A program made the position numbers and the translations under genes. Shown in pieces: positions 56,542 to 64,000 of a DNA stretch of 64,000 nt (its first letter is position 1; each line of letters opens with the position of its first letter). The notes below the pieces were generated by a model. That model was given only the letters and a program-made list of their open reading frames with translations, ran no database searches and was not told the DNA's origin. The stretch comes from Diphasiastrum complanatum (Eukaryota > Streptophyta > Lycopodiopsida > Lycopodiales > Lycopodiaceae). The stretch spans positions 71,079,223 to 71,143,222 of the forward strand of contig CM055094.1 in assembly GCA_029204225.1 (NCBI GenBank), given 5' to 3'.

Positions 56542-57027
56542 TATGAAAGATTCAACTAGTTTGATCATGTTTGCTACATTTCTATATTTGACAAATTCAA
56601 GCCGACTCTATTTTAGATTTAGAGTTTGACTTTTCAAAGTTCATTAGTCAAAATTTCATTTGAATAAACACTTTTTGAAAGTGTGGAAAAGTTAGAAGTT
56701 GAGTTTGAGTATATTTAAATTCGAATGTTGGGTACTTTGAATCTAGCCCAAAAATAGTGGGGTTTACATTTTGGTGGGAAAGCCAAGTGGCCAAATAGGA
56801 TTTGGACCTGTTATAAAAGGATGTAACTCATGGAGAGACATATCTTCTCTCTTCTCTATCTCATTTCATGCTTATACATGGTTCTCTTGGGTTCTACTAT
56901 CCATTGGTCTTTTGATTCACGTTTGATCAAGTTCTATTAGAGTTTGCATCTCATTTTGTGTGTAGATGAACTCTAAACCCATGATCTTTTTATGGATTGG
57001 ATCGTCATTGATCTGAAATCTTTCACA
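56542..57027 (+). repeat. 5' LTR of copia derivative 1, 486 bp
   Basis: It starts TATGAAAGATTC, where family members have TGTGAAAGATTC, and ends GAAATCTTTCACA. A TATA box (TATAAAAGG) lies at 56812-56820 and the likely transcript start about 30 bp later. It lacks about 125 bp found at 58872-59000 in the 3' LTR. Confidence 0.9.
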
Positions 57028-57039
57028 TGGTATAAGAGT
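57028..57039 (+). other. Primer-binding site of copia derivative 1 (mutated)
   Basis: TGGTATAAGAGT differs at two positions from TGGTATCAGAGC at 61219. Confidence 0.8.
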
Positions 57040-57354
57040 TTTTGTTTCAGGTAATAAGGGGGAAAATCATATCTATCAATGATTTGGTGAAGATATCAAG
57101 GCTAGAGTATGCTAGAAAGGATTCTACACCAAAATCGAGTTTTTTGCTTTTGTAGATTGGATCTTTTGTAGTTCAAAATCCTATATAGGTTCATAAACTT
57201 GATCAAATCTGATTTTTTAGTTCAAATACTGGATTTGGCCGATTTTTGGATCATTGGATCAGCCTAAGTGGTGGCTAATAGATTGCATATCAAATTTTCA
57301 GCATTTGCATGCAGATTTGAAATAATCAATTTTTTGTGATTTTGTCAAAAGGAA

Positions 57355-58563
57355 GTGTATATGGACCAACCCGAGAGCTACATTTCATCAACAAAGCCAA
57401 ATCATGTGTGTCTACTACAAAAGAGTTTGTATGGCCTTAAGCAGACACCAAGGAGTTGGCATGCTAAGCTTAACACTTTTTTACTCTCTCAAGGCTTTGT
57501 TATGAGTGAGTATGATCATTCACTTTGTTTTAGGTTTACTGGAAATGATGTTACCATCTTGCTAATCTATGTGGATGATATCATCTTGAGTGGTGGAGAC
57601 AATCAAGATTTGGAGGATATAATCAAGAGTGCCCTTAAGAAGGAGTTTAAGGTGCATGATCTTGGTAACTTGCATTACATTTTGGGAATAGAAGTCATTA
57701 GATTTTCTCAATCTAGTTTCATTTGTCAAGAGAAATATGGTAATTCTATTCTAGAGAGATTTCATATGGAAGATGCAAAAGCTAGTGGTACACCTATGGA
57801 GTCTCATGTAAAGCTAACTATAAGAGGTAGTGAAAGATCCTTCAAGGACATTACTCTCTATAAAAAGCTAGTTGGTTCACTCATCTTTCTAACCATTACT
57901 AGACTAGATCTAAGCTATTGTATTGGAATATTGAGTCAATTCATGCAAGATCCTAGTAAGGAGCATTGGAAGATAGGAAAACGAGTTTTGAGGTACATCA
58001 TTGGAACTCAAGATTTTGGCATATTGTATGAGGGATCATCATCTAATCTTTTTGGATTTTCAGATTCGGACTATGCTGGAGATATAATGGATAGGAAATC
58101 CATTAGTGCTCATTGTATTTTCATAGGTGATGTAGCTATATCATGGATGTCGAAGAAACAAGCCACTATATCATTGTCATCTAGTGAGGCCGAGTACAAA
58201 GCTCTTACACATTGCACAAAGGAGATGGTATGGATCAAAAGGATAATCAAGGATCTTCAGTTGCTGGATTTGTCAAAGAGCCCAATCATCTTTTGTGAAA
58301 ATCAATTATCCCCAAGGTTGGCAACCAATCCTATCTTTCATGCTAGGAGCAAGCTGCACATTGAGGTGCAATATCATTTTGTGAGGGAGCAAGTCATTGC
58401 AAAAGAGGTGGAGCTTCAAAATGTGTCCTCAAGGGAATGTGTAGCTAATATCTTCACCAAAGCATTGAGAAAGGACTTCTTCATGAAGCACAGGACTTCA
58501 CTTGGAGAGTTATCAAAGTCTATGCTAAAACTAGTTGAAGAGGAGTGTGAAAGATTCAACTAG
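57355..58563 (+). CDS. pol: Copia RT (partial) and RNase H, 402 codons
   Basis: An uninterrupted frame begins inside RT at VYMDQPESY and contains KSLYGLKQTPRSW, IYVDDIILSGGD (YVDD near residues 72-75), LGIEVIR, LVGSLIFLTITRLDLSYCIG, then RNase H (GFSDSDYAGDIMDRKS, SLSSSEAEYKAL, IFCENQ, HIEVQYHFVRE) and ends at TAG 58561-58563, 18 bp inside the 3' LTR. The fingers and first catalytic aspartate of RT are missing, and the RNase H CDNQ motif reads CENQ. The first ATG is at 57361. It sits right behind the leader, so a transcript from the LTR could be translated. It is open but cannot be a complete RT. Confidence 0.85.
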   Translation: MYMDQPESYISSTKPNHVCLLQKSLYGLKQTPRSWHAKLNTFLLSQGFVMSEYDHSLCFRFTGNDVTILLIYVDDIILSGGDNQDLEDIIKSALKKEFKVHDLGNLHYILGIEVIRFSQSSFICQEKYGNSILERFHMEDAKASGTPMESHVKLTIRGSERSFKDITLYKKLVGSLIFLTITRLDLSYCIGILSQFMQDPSKEHWKIGKRVLRYIIGTQDFGILYEGSSSNLFGFSDSDYAGDIMDRKSISAHCIFIGDVAISWMSKKQATISLSSSEAEYKALTHCTKEMVWIKRIIKDLQLLDLSKSPIIFCENQLSPRLATNPIFHARSKLHIEVQYHFVREQVIAKEVELQNVSSRECVANIFTKALRKDFFMKHRTSLGELSKSMLKLVEEECERFN

Positions 58564-59164
58564 TTTGATCATATTTGCTACATTTTTATATTTGGCAATT
58601 GAGGCCAACTTTGTTTTAGACTTAGAGTTTGACTTTTCAAATTCATTAGTCTAAACTTTTTGAAAGTGTGGGAAAGTTGGAAGTTGAGTTTAAGTAGATT
58701 CAAATTTGAATGTTGGGTACTTTGAATCTAGACCCAAAAATAGTAGGGTTTACATTTTGGTGGAAAAGCCAAGTGGCCAAATAGGATGTGGACCTGTTAT
58801 AAAAGGATGTAACTTGTGGAGAGACATATCTTATCTCTTCTCTATCTCATTTCATGCTTATACATGGGTTCTACTATCCATTGGTGCACTATACTTGTGA
58901 TTGCATGCAATTCTATGTGTAGAATGATCTATATTTGCTATTTTTGGATCCACACATGTGAAATACAATAGCTTGCTGGTTTTGTATGGAAAGCAACAGT
59001 ACTTTATCTTTTGATTCATGTTTGATCAAGTTCTATGAGAGTTTGCAAATCATTTTGTGTGTAGATGCTAATTTTTCTACATTGCTGAGATTGGTAGAGT
59101 AGCTTCTTTTGTAACCCAAGATATTTTTATGGATTGGATAATCATTGATTTTAAATCCTTCACA
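58546..59164 (+). repeat. 3' LTR of copia derivative 1, 619 bp
   Basis: It begins TGTGAAAGATTC after a GTTGAAGAGGAG purine tract and ends AAATCCTTCACA. A TATA box lies at 58798-58806. Confidence 0.9.
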
Positions 59165-59169
59165 AGAAC

Positions 59170-60563
59170 CCTTAATCCTCTCAGCTTTTTGAATTCTCCT
59201 AGAATTCTTGATTGCTATACAATCATACCTGACCAAGGCTCTGATACCATGTAGAAAATCAATCCTACAATTTGTCATTAGAAATCTCACAAGCTATCAA
59301 CCATCAAAATCACATAGATAGAAGGAAATAGTGTACCACTATCTAAGAAACTTTCAAAAACTATATATTATGCAAAGAGAGAAAATTACATACATAGACA
59401 CATACTTTTCTAGGGGTTCCACTACATGGCAAAATAGACCCCATCAAGAAATAGTTGTCTCAACTCAGTATTTATACTTGTCGTAAACAAGGCACATGGA
59501 AATGTCACATAAACAAATGTCAAAAAAATTGCTAAAACTAGAAATTTATATTAGACAAAAATAAACTAGGCTTACTATATTTAACATATCATGACCCTAA
59601 AAGGCAACATATAACCTATGATGAACACCATTAGATCAAAGCCCTAAGACTTAGAAATATCTCCACCATACATGAGTAACTTGTAGGGCAAGTTAGTGTT
59701 TTTAAAAAACAACCCCTCTATAGCTTGCCTTTGTTGGGTTCTCGAAGGAGTGTTTTTTACTTGAAGGCTCCGATACCACTTTTTGGGTGATACAAGATTT
59801 TGGAAATTTATTTATCAGCTCTAATACAACTTGCTGAATATGATATCCAGTCAAGAGAAAGCTCAAAGTTAAATTATGACAGGATCTTTAGCAACTGTGA
59901 ATTCAAACTATTACTTAGATCGACCAGAGGAATATCTTTATAGGTGTCAAAGACAACCATGAAGGGAGCGAAATAGTTAGACGTCTATGACAACCATGCT
60001 TCCTTTGAGTGAGATATTTAGAATGAGTCATGGAATGAGTATCAGTACTAGAGAAAGAAATGATCAAAAAGCATTCGTCAATGCAAACTCACATAAAGAA
60101 AATAGAGAATCTGTGTTTTAGCTGTTGGATAATACAATGATCAAATCATGATCCTATGCCCGAGAATGGCTCACAATAGTAGCGCACTATGTGTTGTGAT
60201 CTTACTATGCTAGGTACAGATTGAATAATATCTATACTCCTTGAACTACTTTCACTCTATCTAAAGCTCTAATCCTATGGAATCAGATAGTCTGATACAA
60301 AGGAGTTCACGGAGAAACTCTAATTCATGCTTCTATTGTTGCTTGAATCTGATTCATTTGTAGTCTCTTCTTCTCATCTTTGCTACTGCTTTATTGTGTA
60401 TTTGTGTCCATACATCAGTTTACAGTACAATTATAAGAATAATGGTCACAAAGTGATGTAGTTACCGCAAAGTGAATGGTGACGTAGTCTGTGTCGAACA
60501 AAGCAAAGCGAAAGATTCCTATTGAGTGGTGACAGTCGACGGACGTCAAGGGAGTTGGATGAG
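59170..60563. other. Older minus-strand LTR element remnants
   Basis: Two minus-strand primer-binding-site-like motifs are present: TGGTATCAGAGC at 59238-59249 and TGGTATCGGAGC at about 59766-59777. Each is followed by what should be the end of an LTR (TTTTCTACA and a less clear end). The LTR bodies have no clear far ends, and no coding motif follows. The copia derivatives inserted into this older material. Confidence 0.5.
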
Positions 60564-60568
60564 TCAAG

Positions 60569-61218
60569 TGTGAAAGATTCAACTAGTTTCATCACATTTT
60601 GCAATATTTCCATATTTGGCATATTGAGGCCAAAACTTGTTTTAGACTTAGAGGTTGACTTTTCAAAGTTCATTAGTCTAAATTTCATTTGAATAAACAC
60701 TTTTTGAAAGTGTGGGAAAGATAGAATGCGAGTTTGAGTAGATTCAATTTGAATAAGTTGGGTACATTGAATCTAGACCCAAAATTGGTAGGATTAGCAT
60801 TTTGGTGGGAAAGCCAAGTGGCCAAATAGGGTTTGGACCTGTTATAAAAGGATGTAACTCGTGGAGAGAGTCATCTTCTCTCTTCTCTATCTCATTTCAT
60901 GCTTATACATGGTTCTCTTGGGTTCTACTATCCATTGGTGCACTATCTTGGTGATTGCTTGCAATTCTATGTGTAGAATGGTCTATATTTGCTATTTTTG
61001 GATCCACACGTGTGAAATACAGTAGCTTGCTGGTTTTGTACGGACAGCAACAGTACATAATCATTTCATTCAAGTTTGATCAAGTTCTATTAGTGTTTTT
61101 ATCTCAAATTGTGTGTAAATGCTGATTTTTCTACATTGGTGAAATTGGTAGTGTATTTCTCTTTCTAACCAAAGATCATTCAAGTAGATTGGATCTTAAG
61201 GATCTGAAATCTTTCACA
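60569..61218 (+). repeat. 5' LTR of copia derivative 2, 650 bp
   Basis: TGTGAAAGATTC...GAAATCTTTCACA with inverted ends. The TATA box TATAAAAGG is at 60843-60851 in a context conserved with 56812 and 58798. Confidence 0.93.
60843..60851 (+). promoter_or_regulatory. LTR TATA box of the copia family
   Basis: TATAAAAGG followed by ATGTAACT is conserved in all three LTRs (also 56812-56820 and 58798-58806). It is the probable core promoter for the element transcript. Confidence 0.75.
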
Positions 61219-61230
61219 TGGTATCAGAGC
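61219..61230 (+). other. Primer-binding site of copia derivative 2
   Basis: TGGTATCAGAGC directly abuts the LTR end and is the intact form. Confidence 0.95.
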
Positions 61231-61818
61231 TTGTGTTTTAGGTTATGAAGGAGGAAATCAGATCTATCAATGATTTGGTGAAGATATCAAGTCTAGAGCA
61301 CGCTAGAGAGGATTCTACACCAAAATCGGATTTTTTGCTTTTGTAGATTGGATCTTTTGTAGATCAAAACACTAAATAGGTCAATATACTTGTTCAATTC
61401 CATTTTTTGAGTTCACATTCTGGATTTGGCCGATTTTTGGATCATTGGTTCAGCCTAAGTGGTGGCTTATAGATTGCATATCAAATTTTCAACATTTGCA
61501 TGTAGATTTGGAATAGTCAATTTTTTGTGATTTTGTCAAAACCCTAATTTTGATTGGATCTCTAGATAGTGAGGTTGCTGGACTTCATTTGAGTGTGTTT
61601 CAATATTAGGAAGTGGCAAAAGTCATTAGATTGAGGATAGATCATAGGTTGATCAAGATTCCATGATTCTATGTGTTGATTTGCTTGGATCAGTGCTAGA
61701 AGAGAATTTGTGAGATAGTTTCAAATCTTGGTGATTTCTTTTGAAATCATTTGTTGTTGTTCAAAGGAGTGCTTTGTGCATTGAAACAGGTTGAAAGAGA
61801 AGATCAAGTCATTGCTAC

Positions 61819-63588
61819 ATGGCAACCTCAATTGGAGTCATGTTGGAAGCCAATGATAGGCTTACCTCAAGTAACTATTCATTATGGAAAGTGAGGATGG
61901 AGTCACTTCTTGAGATGAATGATGTTTTGGATATTGTTGTAGGTTTGGAGGAGAGACCATCAACACAACAAGATCAATTGAGGTATGACAAGAGGGCCAA
62001 GAAGGCTCTACACATGATAAAGATGAATGTCACCAATGAACTTCTCAAGGAAGTTGGTAAGTGCACATCATCTTTGGAAGCTTGGAATTCATTGAAGAAG
62101 CTTTATAAATTCAAGTCTACTTCTAGAGTGTTGACTCTAAGAAGGAAAATCTTTTCTTGTTTGCAAAAGAATGAAGAAAGTCCAAGTACTTTTGTTTTGA
62201 GAATGAAAGCATTGAATGATGAGTTAGCTTGCATAGATGAAAGCATTAAGGAAGGAGAACTTATTCAAGTGATTCTTAATGGCTTGTTGGATGCTCATGC
62301 CAACATTGTTCAAAGTATTGCTATTCAAAAGACTTTGCCAAGTTTGATGGATCTTCAAGAGATCTTGATCAATGAGGAATATAGGCTTCAAGCAAGAGGT
62401 GGATCTACATTGACACTTCAAGAGGATGCTATGTTCACAAAGGGCAAATTCAAGGGCAAATCCAAAAGCAAGTGGTCTAAAGGGCAAGATCAAGTGGATG
62501 CTTCTTCAAGTGGCAAAAAGAAGGATAGATCAAAGCTCAAGTGCTTTTATTGTGGCATCAAAGGACACTTTGCAAGTGAGTGCTACAAGAAGAAGAGAGA
62601 TCAAAGAGACAAGCAAGGTAATCTTACTCTTGATGAGGATGGTTTGGATGTGCAAGATGCAAATGATGATGCTTTTGTGATGTCTTCATGTATGCTTGCT
62701 AATGATGGAGATCTAGATCTTTGGTGGATTGATAGTGGAGCAAGTTCACACGTGACCTTTCACAAAGAGTACTTCACTTCTTTGTTGGCATATGGAGATG
62801 ACAAGAGGGTGATCTACACGGCCAATGATGGTGAGTGTGCAATCAAAGGGATTGGCACAATTCCTATTTCTCTCTCTACAAATAGGAATGTTCATTTGGA
62901 AGATGTCTTGTTTATTCCATCTATTACCAAGAATTTGCTTAGTGTGAGTCAAATGCTAAGTAAGGGCCTCAAGGTGGAGTTTGATGGAGATGCTTGTTTG
63001 ATCAAAAGGACGGATGTCTTGATTGGAAAAGGTAAAAGGCAAGGGAAGTTGTTCAAACTTGATGCTTGTGTTATTGCTAACCAAGTTGGATGTGTTGCAA
63101 GGGAGCAAATTTCTATTCAAGAGATTTGGCACAAAAGGATGGGACACCTCAACTTCAAGTCATTGGAGGTAATGGCAAGGAAGAAGGTTGTGATTGGTCT
63201 TCCAAGTTCCTTAAGTAATGACAAGCATGTTTGTGAGTCTTGTGCTTTGTCTAAGTCACATAGACTACCTTATATTAGATCTATTTCTAGATCTACAAAG
63301 CCTTTTCAACTTGTACGTTCGGATATTCATGGATTTACTACAATTAGCAATAGTGGAGCTAAGATGTATGTAACATTCATTGATTATTTTAGTAGATTTT
63401 GTTGGATCTATCTACTAAAGAGCAAGGATGAAGTGTATGATGTCTTTGTCAAGTTCAAGAATGCAAGGGAGAACCAATTCTCCACAAAGATCTTTATTTG
63501 CTATTTTTGGATCCACACGTGTGAAATACAGTATCTTGCTGGTTTTGTACGGACAACAACAGTACATAATCATTTCATTCAAGTTTGA
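61819..63588 (+). CDS. gag-pol: Copia gag-protease-integrase polyprotein, 3'-truncated, 589 codons
   Basis: An uninterrupted frame from the ATG at 61819 (MATSIGVMLEANDRL). Domains: DUF4219-like N-terminus (SNYSLWKVRMESLLEMNDVL), UBN2-type gag (about residues 55-200), CCHC knuckle CFYCGIKGHFASEC at 242-255, aspartic protease with intact DSG at 305-307 (WWIDSGASSHVTF), GAG-pre-integrase HHCC (IWHKRMGHLN, CESCALSKSH, about 436-480) and the start of the integrase core with the first catalytic aspartate (VRSDIHGF, about 502). After ENQFSTKI the frame crosses the deletion junction into LTR sequence and stops at 63586-63588. Complete copia polyproteins are about 1,300 residues. The gag and protease parts look intact and could in principle be expressed from the LTR. 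Confidence 0.92.
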   Translation: MATSIGVMLEANDRLTSSNYSLWKVRMESLLEMNDVLDIVVGLEERPSTQQDQLRYDKRAKKALHMIKMNVTNELLKEVGKCTSSLEAWNSLKKLYKFKSTSRVLTLRRKIFSCLQKNEESPSTFVLRMKALNDELACIDESIKEGELIQVILNGLLDAHANIVQSIAIQKTLPSLMDLQEILINEEYRLQARGGSTLTLQEDAMFTKGKFKGKSKSKWSKGQDQVDASSSGKKKDRSKLKCFYCGIKGHFASECYKKKRDQRDKQGNLTLDEDGLDVQDANDDAFVMSSCMLANDGDLDLWWIDSGASSHVTFHKEYFTSLLAYGDDKRVIYTANDGECAIKGIGTIPISLSTNRNVHLEDVLFIPSITKNLLSVSQMLSKGLKVEFDGDACLIKRTDVLIGKGKRQGKLFKLDACVIANQVGCVAREQISIQEIWHKRMGHLNFKSLEVMARKKVVIGLPSSLSNDKHVCESCALSKSHRLPYIRSISRSTKPFQLVRSDIHGFTTISNSGAKMYVTFIDYFSRFCWIYLLKSKDEVYDVFVKFKNARENQFSTKIFICYFWIHTCEIQYLAGFVRTTTVHNHFIQV

Positions 63589-63727
63589 TCAAGTTCTATT
63601 AGTGTTTGCATCTCAAATTGTGTGTAGATGCTGATTTTTCTACATTGGTGAAATTGGTAGTGTATTTCTCTTTCTAACCAAAGATCATTCAAGTAGATTG
63701 GATCTTAAGGATCTGAAATCTTTCACA
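63493..63727 (+). repeat. Partial 3' LTR of copia derivative 2, about 235 bp
   Basis: This matches the last 235 bp of the 5' LTR with about five differences by eye, and ends GAAATCTTTCACA before the TCAAG duplication. Confidence 0.9.
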
Positions 63728-63732
63728 TCAAG

Positions 63733-64000
63733 TTGATCGTTTGTCCTTAAGTTGATGTTGATGGAGTTAAGTTGATAAAGTCGACATCGGTCCTGCTCTG
63801 TTTCAAAGTCGATGTATGTAGAGACTGTTCGACTTGTGCGAGCAAGACTGTTGTTGGTTGTAGAGAGAGAATATCTATATAGTATGATGGTACTCAGGCA
63901 ATGAATTCAGGTGAGTAGGAGTGAAGATTAACTCCATCAGCTTTCACATGTAATAATAATAAAGTAAGCTAGATTGTGCCAAGAAGTCGATACTCACATG
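63733..64000. other. Continuation of the pre-insertion sequence
   Basis: This continues the text broken at 60568 (GTTGGATGAGTCAAG joins TTGATCG). It is probably part of the older element at 59.2-60.6 kb. No gene is recognised. Confidence 0.45.

Larger units (their letters stand above)
56542..59164 (+). mobile_element. Copia deletion derivative 1 (keeps RT/RNase H), 2.6 kb
   Basis: 5' LTR 56542-57027, primer-binding site at 57028, leader to 57350, then an abrupt jump into the middle of RT, RNase H, polypurine tract and 3' LTR 58546-59164. AGAAC at 56537-56541 and 59165-59169 is the target duplication, so the boundaries are exact. Gag, protease, integrase and the front of RT are missing. The 5' LTR is about 130 bp shorter than the 3' LTR because of one internal deletion. 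Confidence 0.93.
60569..63727 (+). mobile_element. Copia deletion derivative 2 (keeps gag to integrase), 3.2 kb
   Basis: Full 5' LTR 60569-61218, primer-binding site 61219-61230, leader, gag-protease-integrase frame, then a jump from the integrase core into the middle of the 3' LTR at about 63493. The remaining LTR end runs to 63727. TCAAG at 60564-60568 and 63728-63732 is the target duplication. RT, RNase H, the polypurine tract and the first 417 bp or so of the 3' LTR are missing. Confidence 0.93.

Overview
This is a nuclear DNA window from a land plant with a large, repeat-dominated genome. The evidence is Ty1/copia and Ty3/gypsy polyproteins of plant type, primer-binding sites complementary to initiator tRNA-Met, 5-bp target-site duplications, GT-AG introns, a decayed alpha-tubulin copy with plant-like sequence and many long (GA/CT)n tracts. 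I cannot place the lineage further. I see no intact cellular gene, no rRNA or tRNA gene and no CRISPR array. Nearly all coding signal is decaying transposable-element sequence, often nested.

Layout. 1-4.1 kb: a minus-strand copia gag-pol relic (A). 4.8-6.2 kb: a plus-strand copia gag fragment. 6.2-7.3 kb: a minus-strand LTR with primer-binding site. 7.4-10.5 kb: a gypsy relic with gag, protease and integrase but no reverse transcriptase (RT) or RNase H; two related copies lie at 20.8-22.9 and 51.2-53.5 kb. 11.2-13.5 kb: two dispersed repeats and a copia RT/RNase H tail. 14.1-19.2 kb: a complete non-coding LTR element (LARD-1) inside an older repeat that carries a zinc-finger-like ORF. 23.9-28.2 kb: no recognisable gene. 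28.2-30.4 kb: a second copy (B) of relic A. 32.2-41.3 kb: a tandem array of a decayed multi-exon gene resembling the plant Ptta/En/Spm transposase family, whose first unit is split by a second complete LARD (LARD-2, minus strand, 32830-37912). 41.7-42.9 kb: a minus-strand gypsy RNase H/integrase relic. 44.2-45.0 kb: an alpha-tubulin pseudogene. 47.3-49.2 kb: fused repeat, copia gag and gypsy RNase H pieces. 55.2-56.1 kb: a tandemly duplicated segment with very long (GA)n. 56.5-63.7 kb: two insertions of one copia family with opposite internal deletions.

Four insertions are bounded exactly by target duplications: LARD-1 (GGCAA), LARD-2 (CCACC), copia derivative 1 (AGAAC) and copia derivative 2 (TCAAG). 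None encodes a complete machinery. Copia derivative 1 keeps RT/RNase H, derivative 2 keeps gag/protease/part of integrase, the gypsy family lacks RT, and the LARDs encode nothing recognisable. The window is therefore a collection of elements that would depend on proteins supplied from elsewhere.
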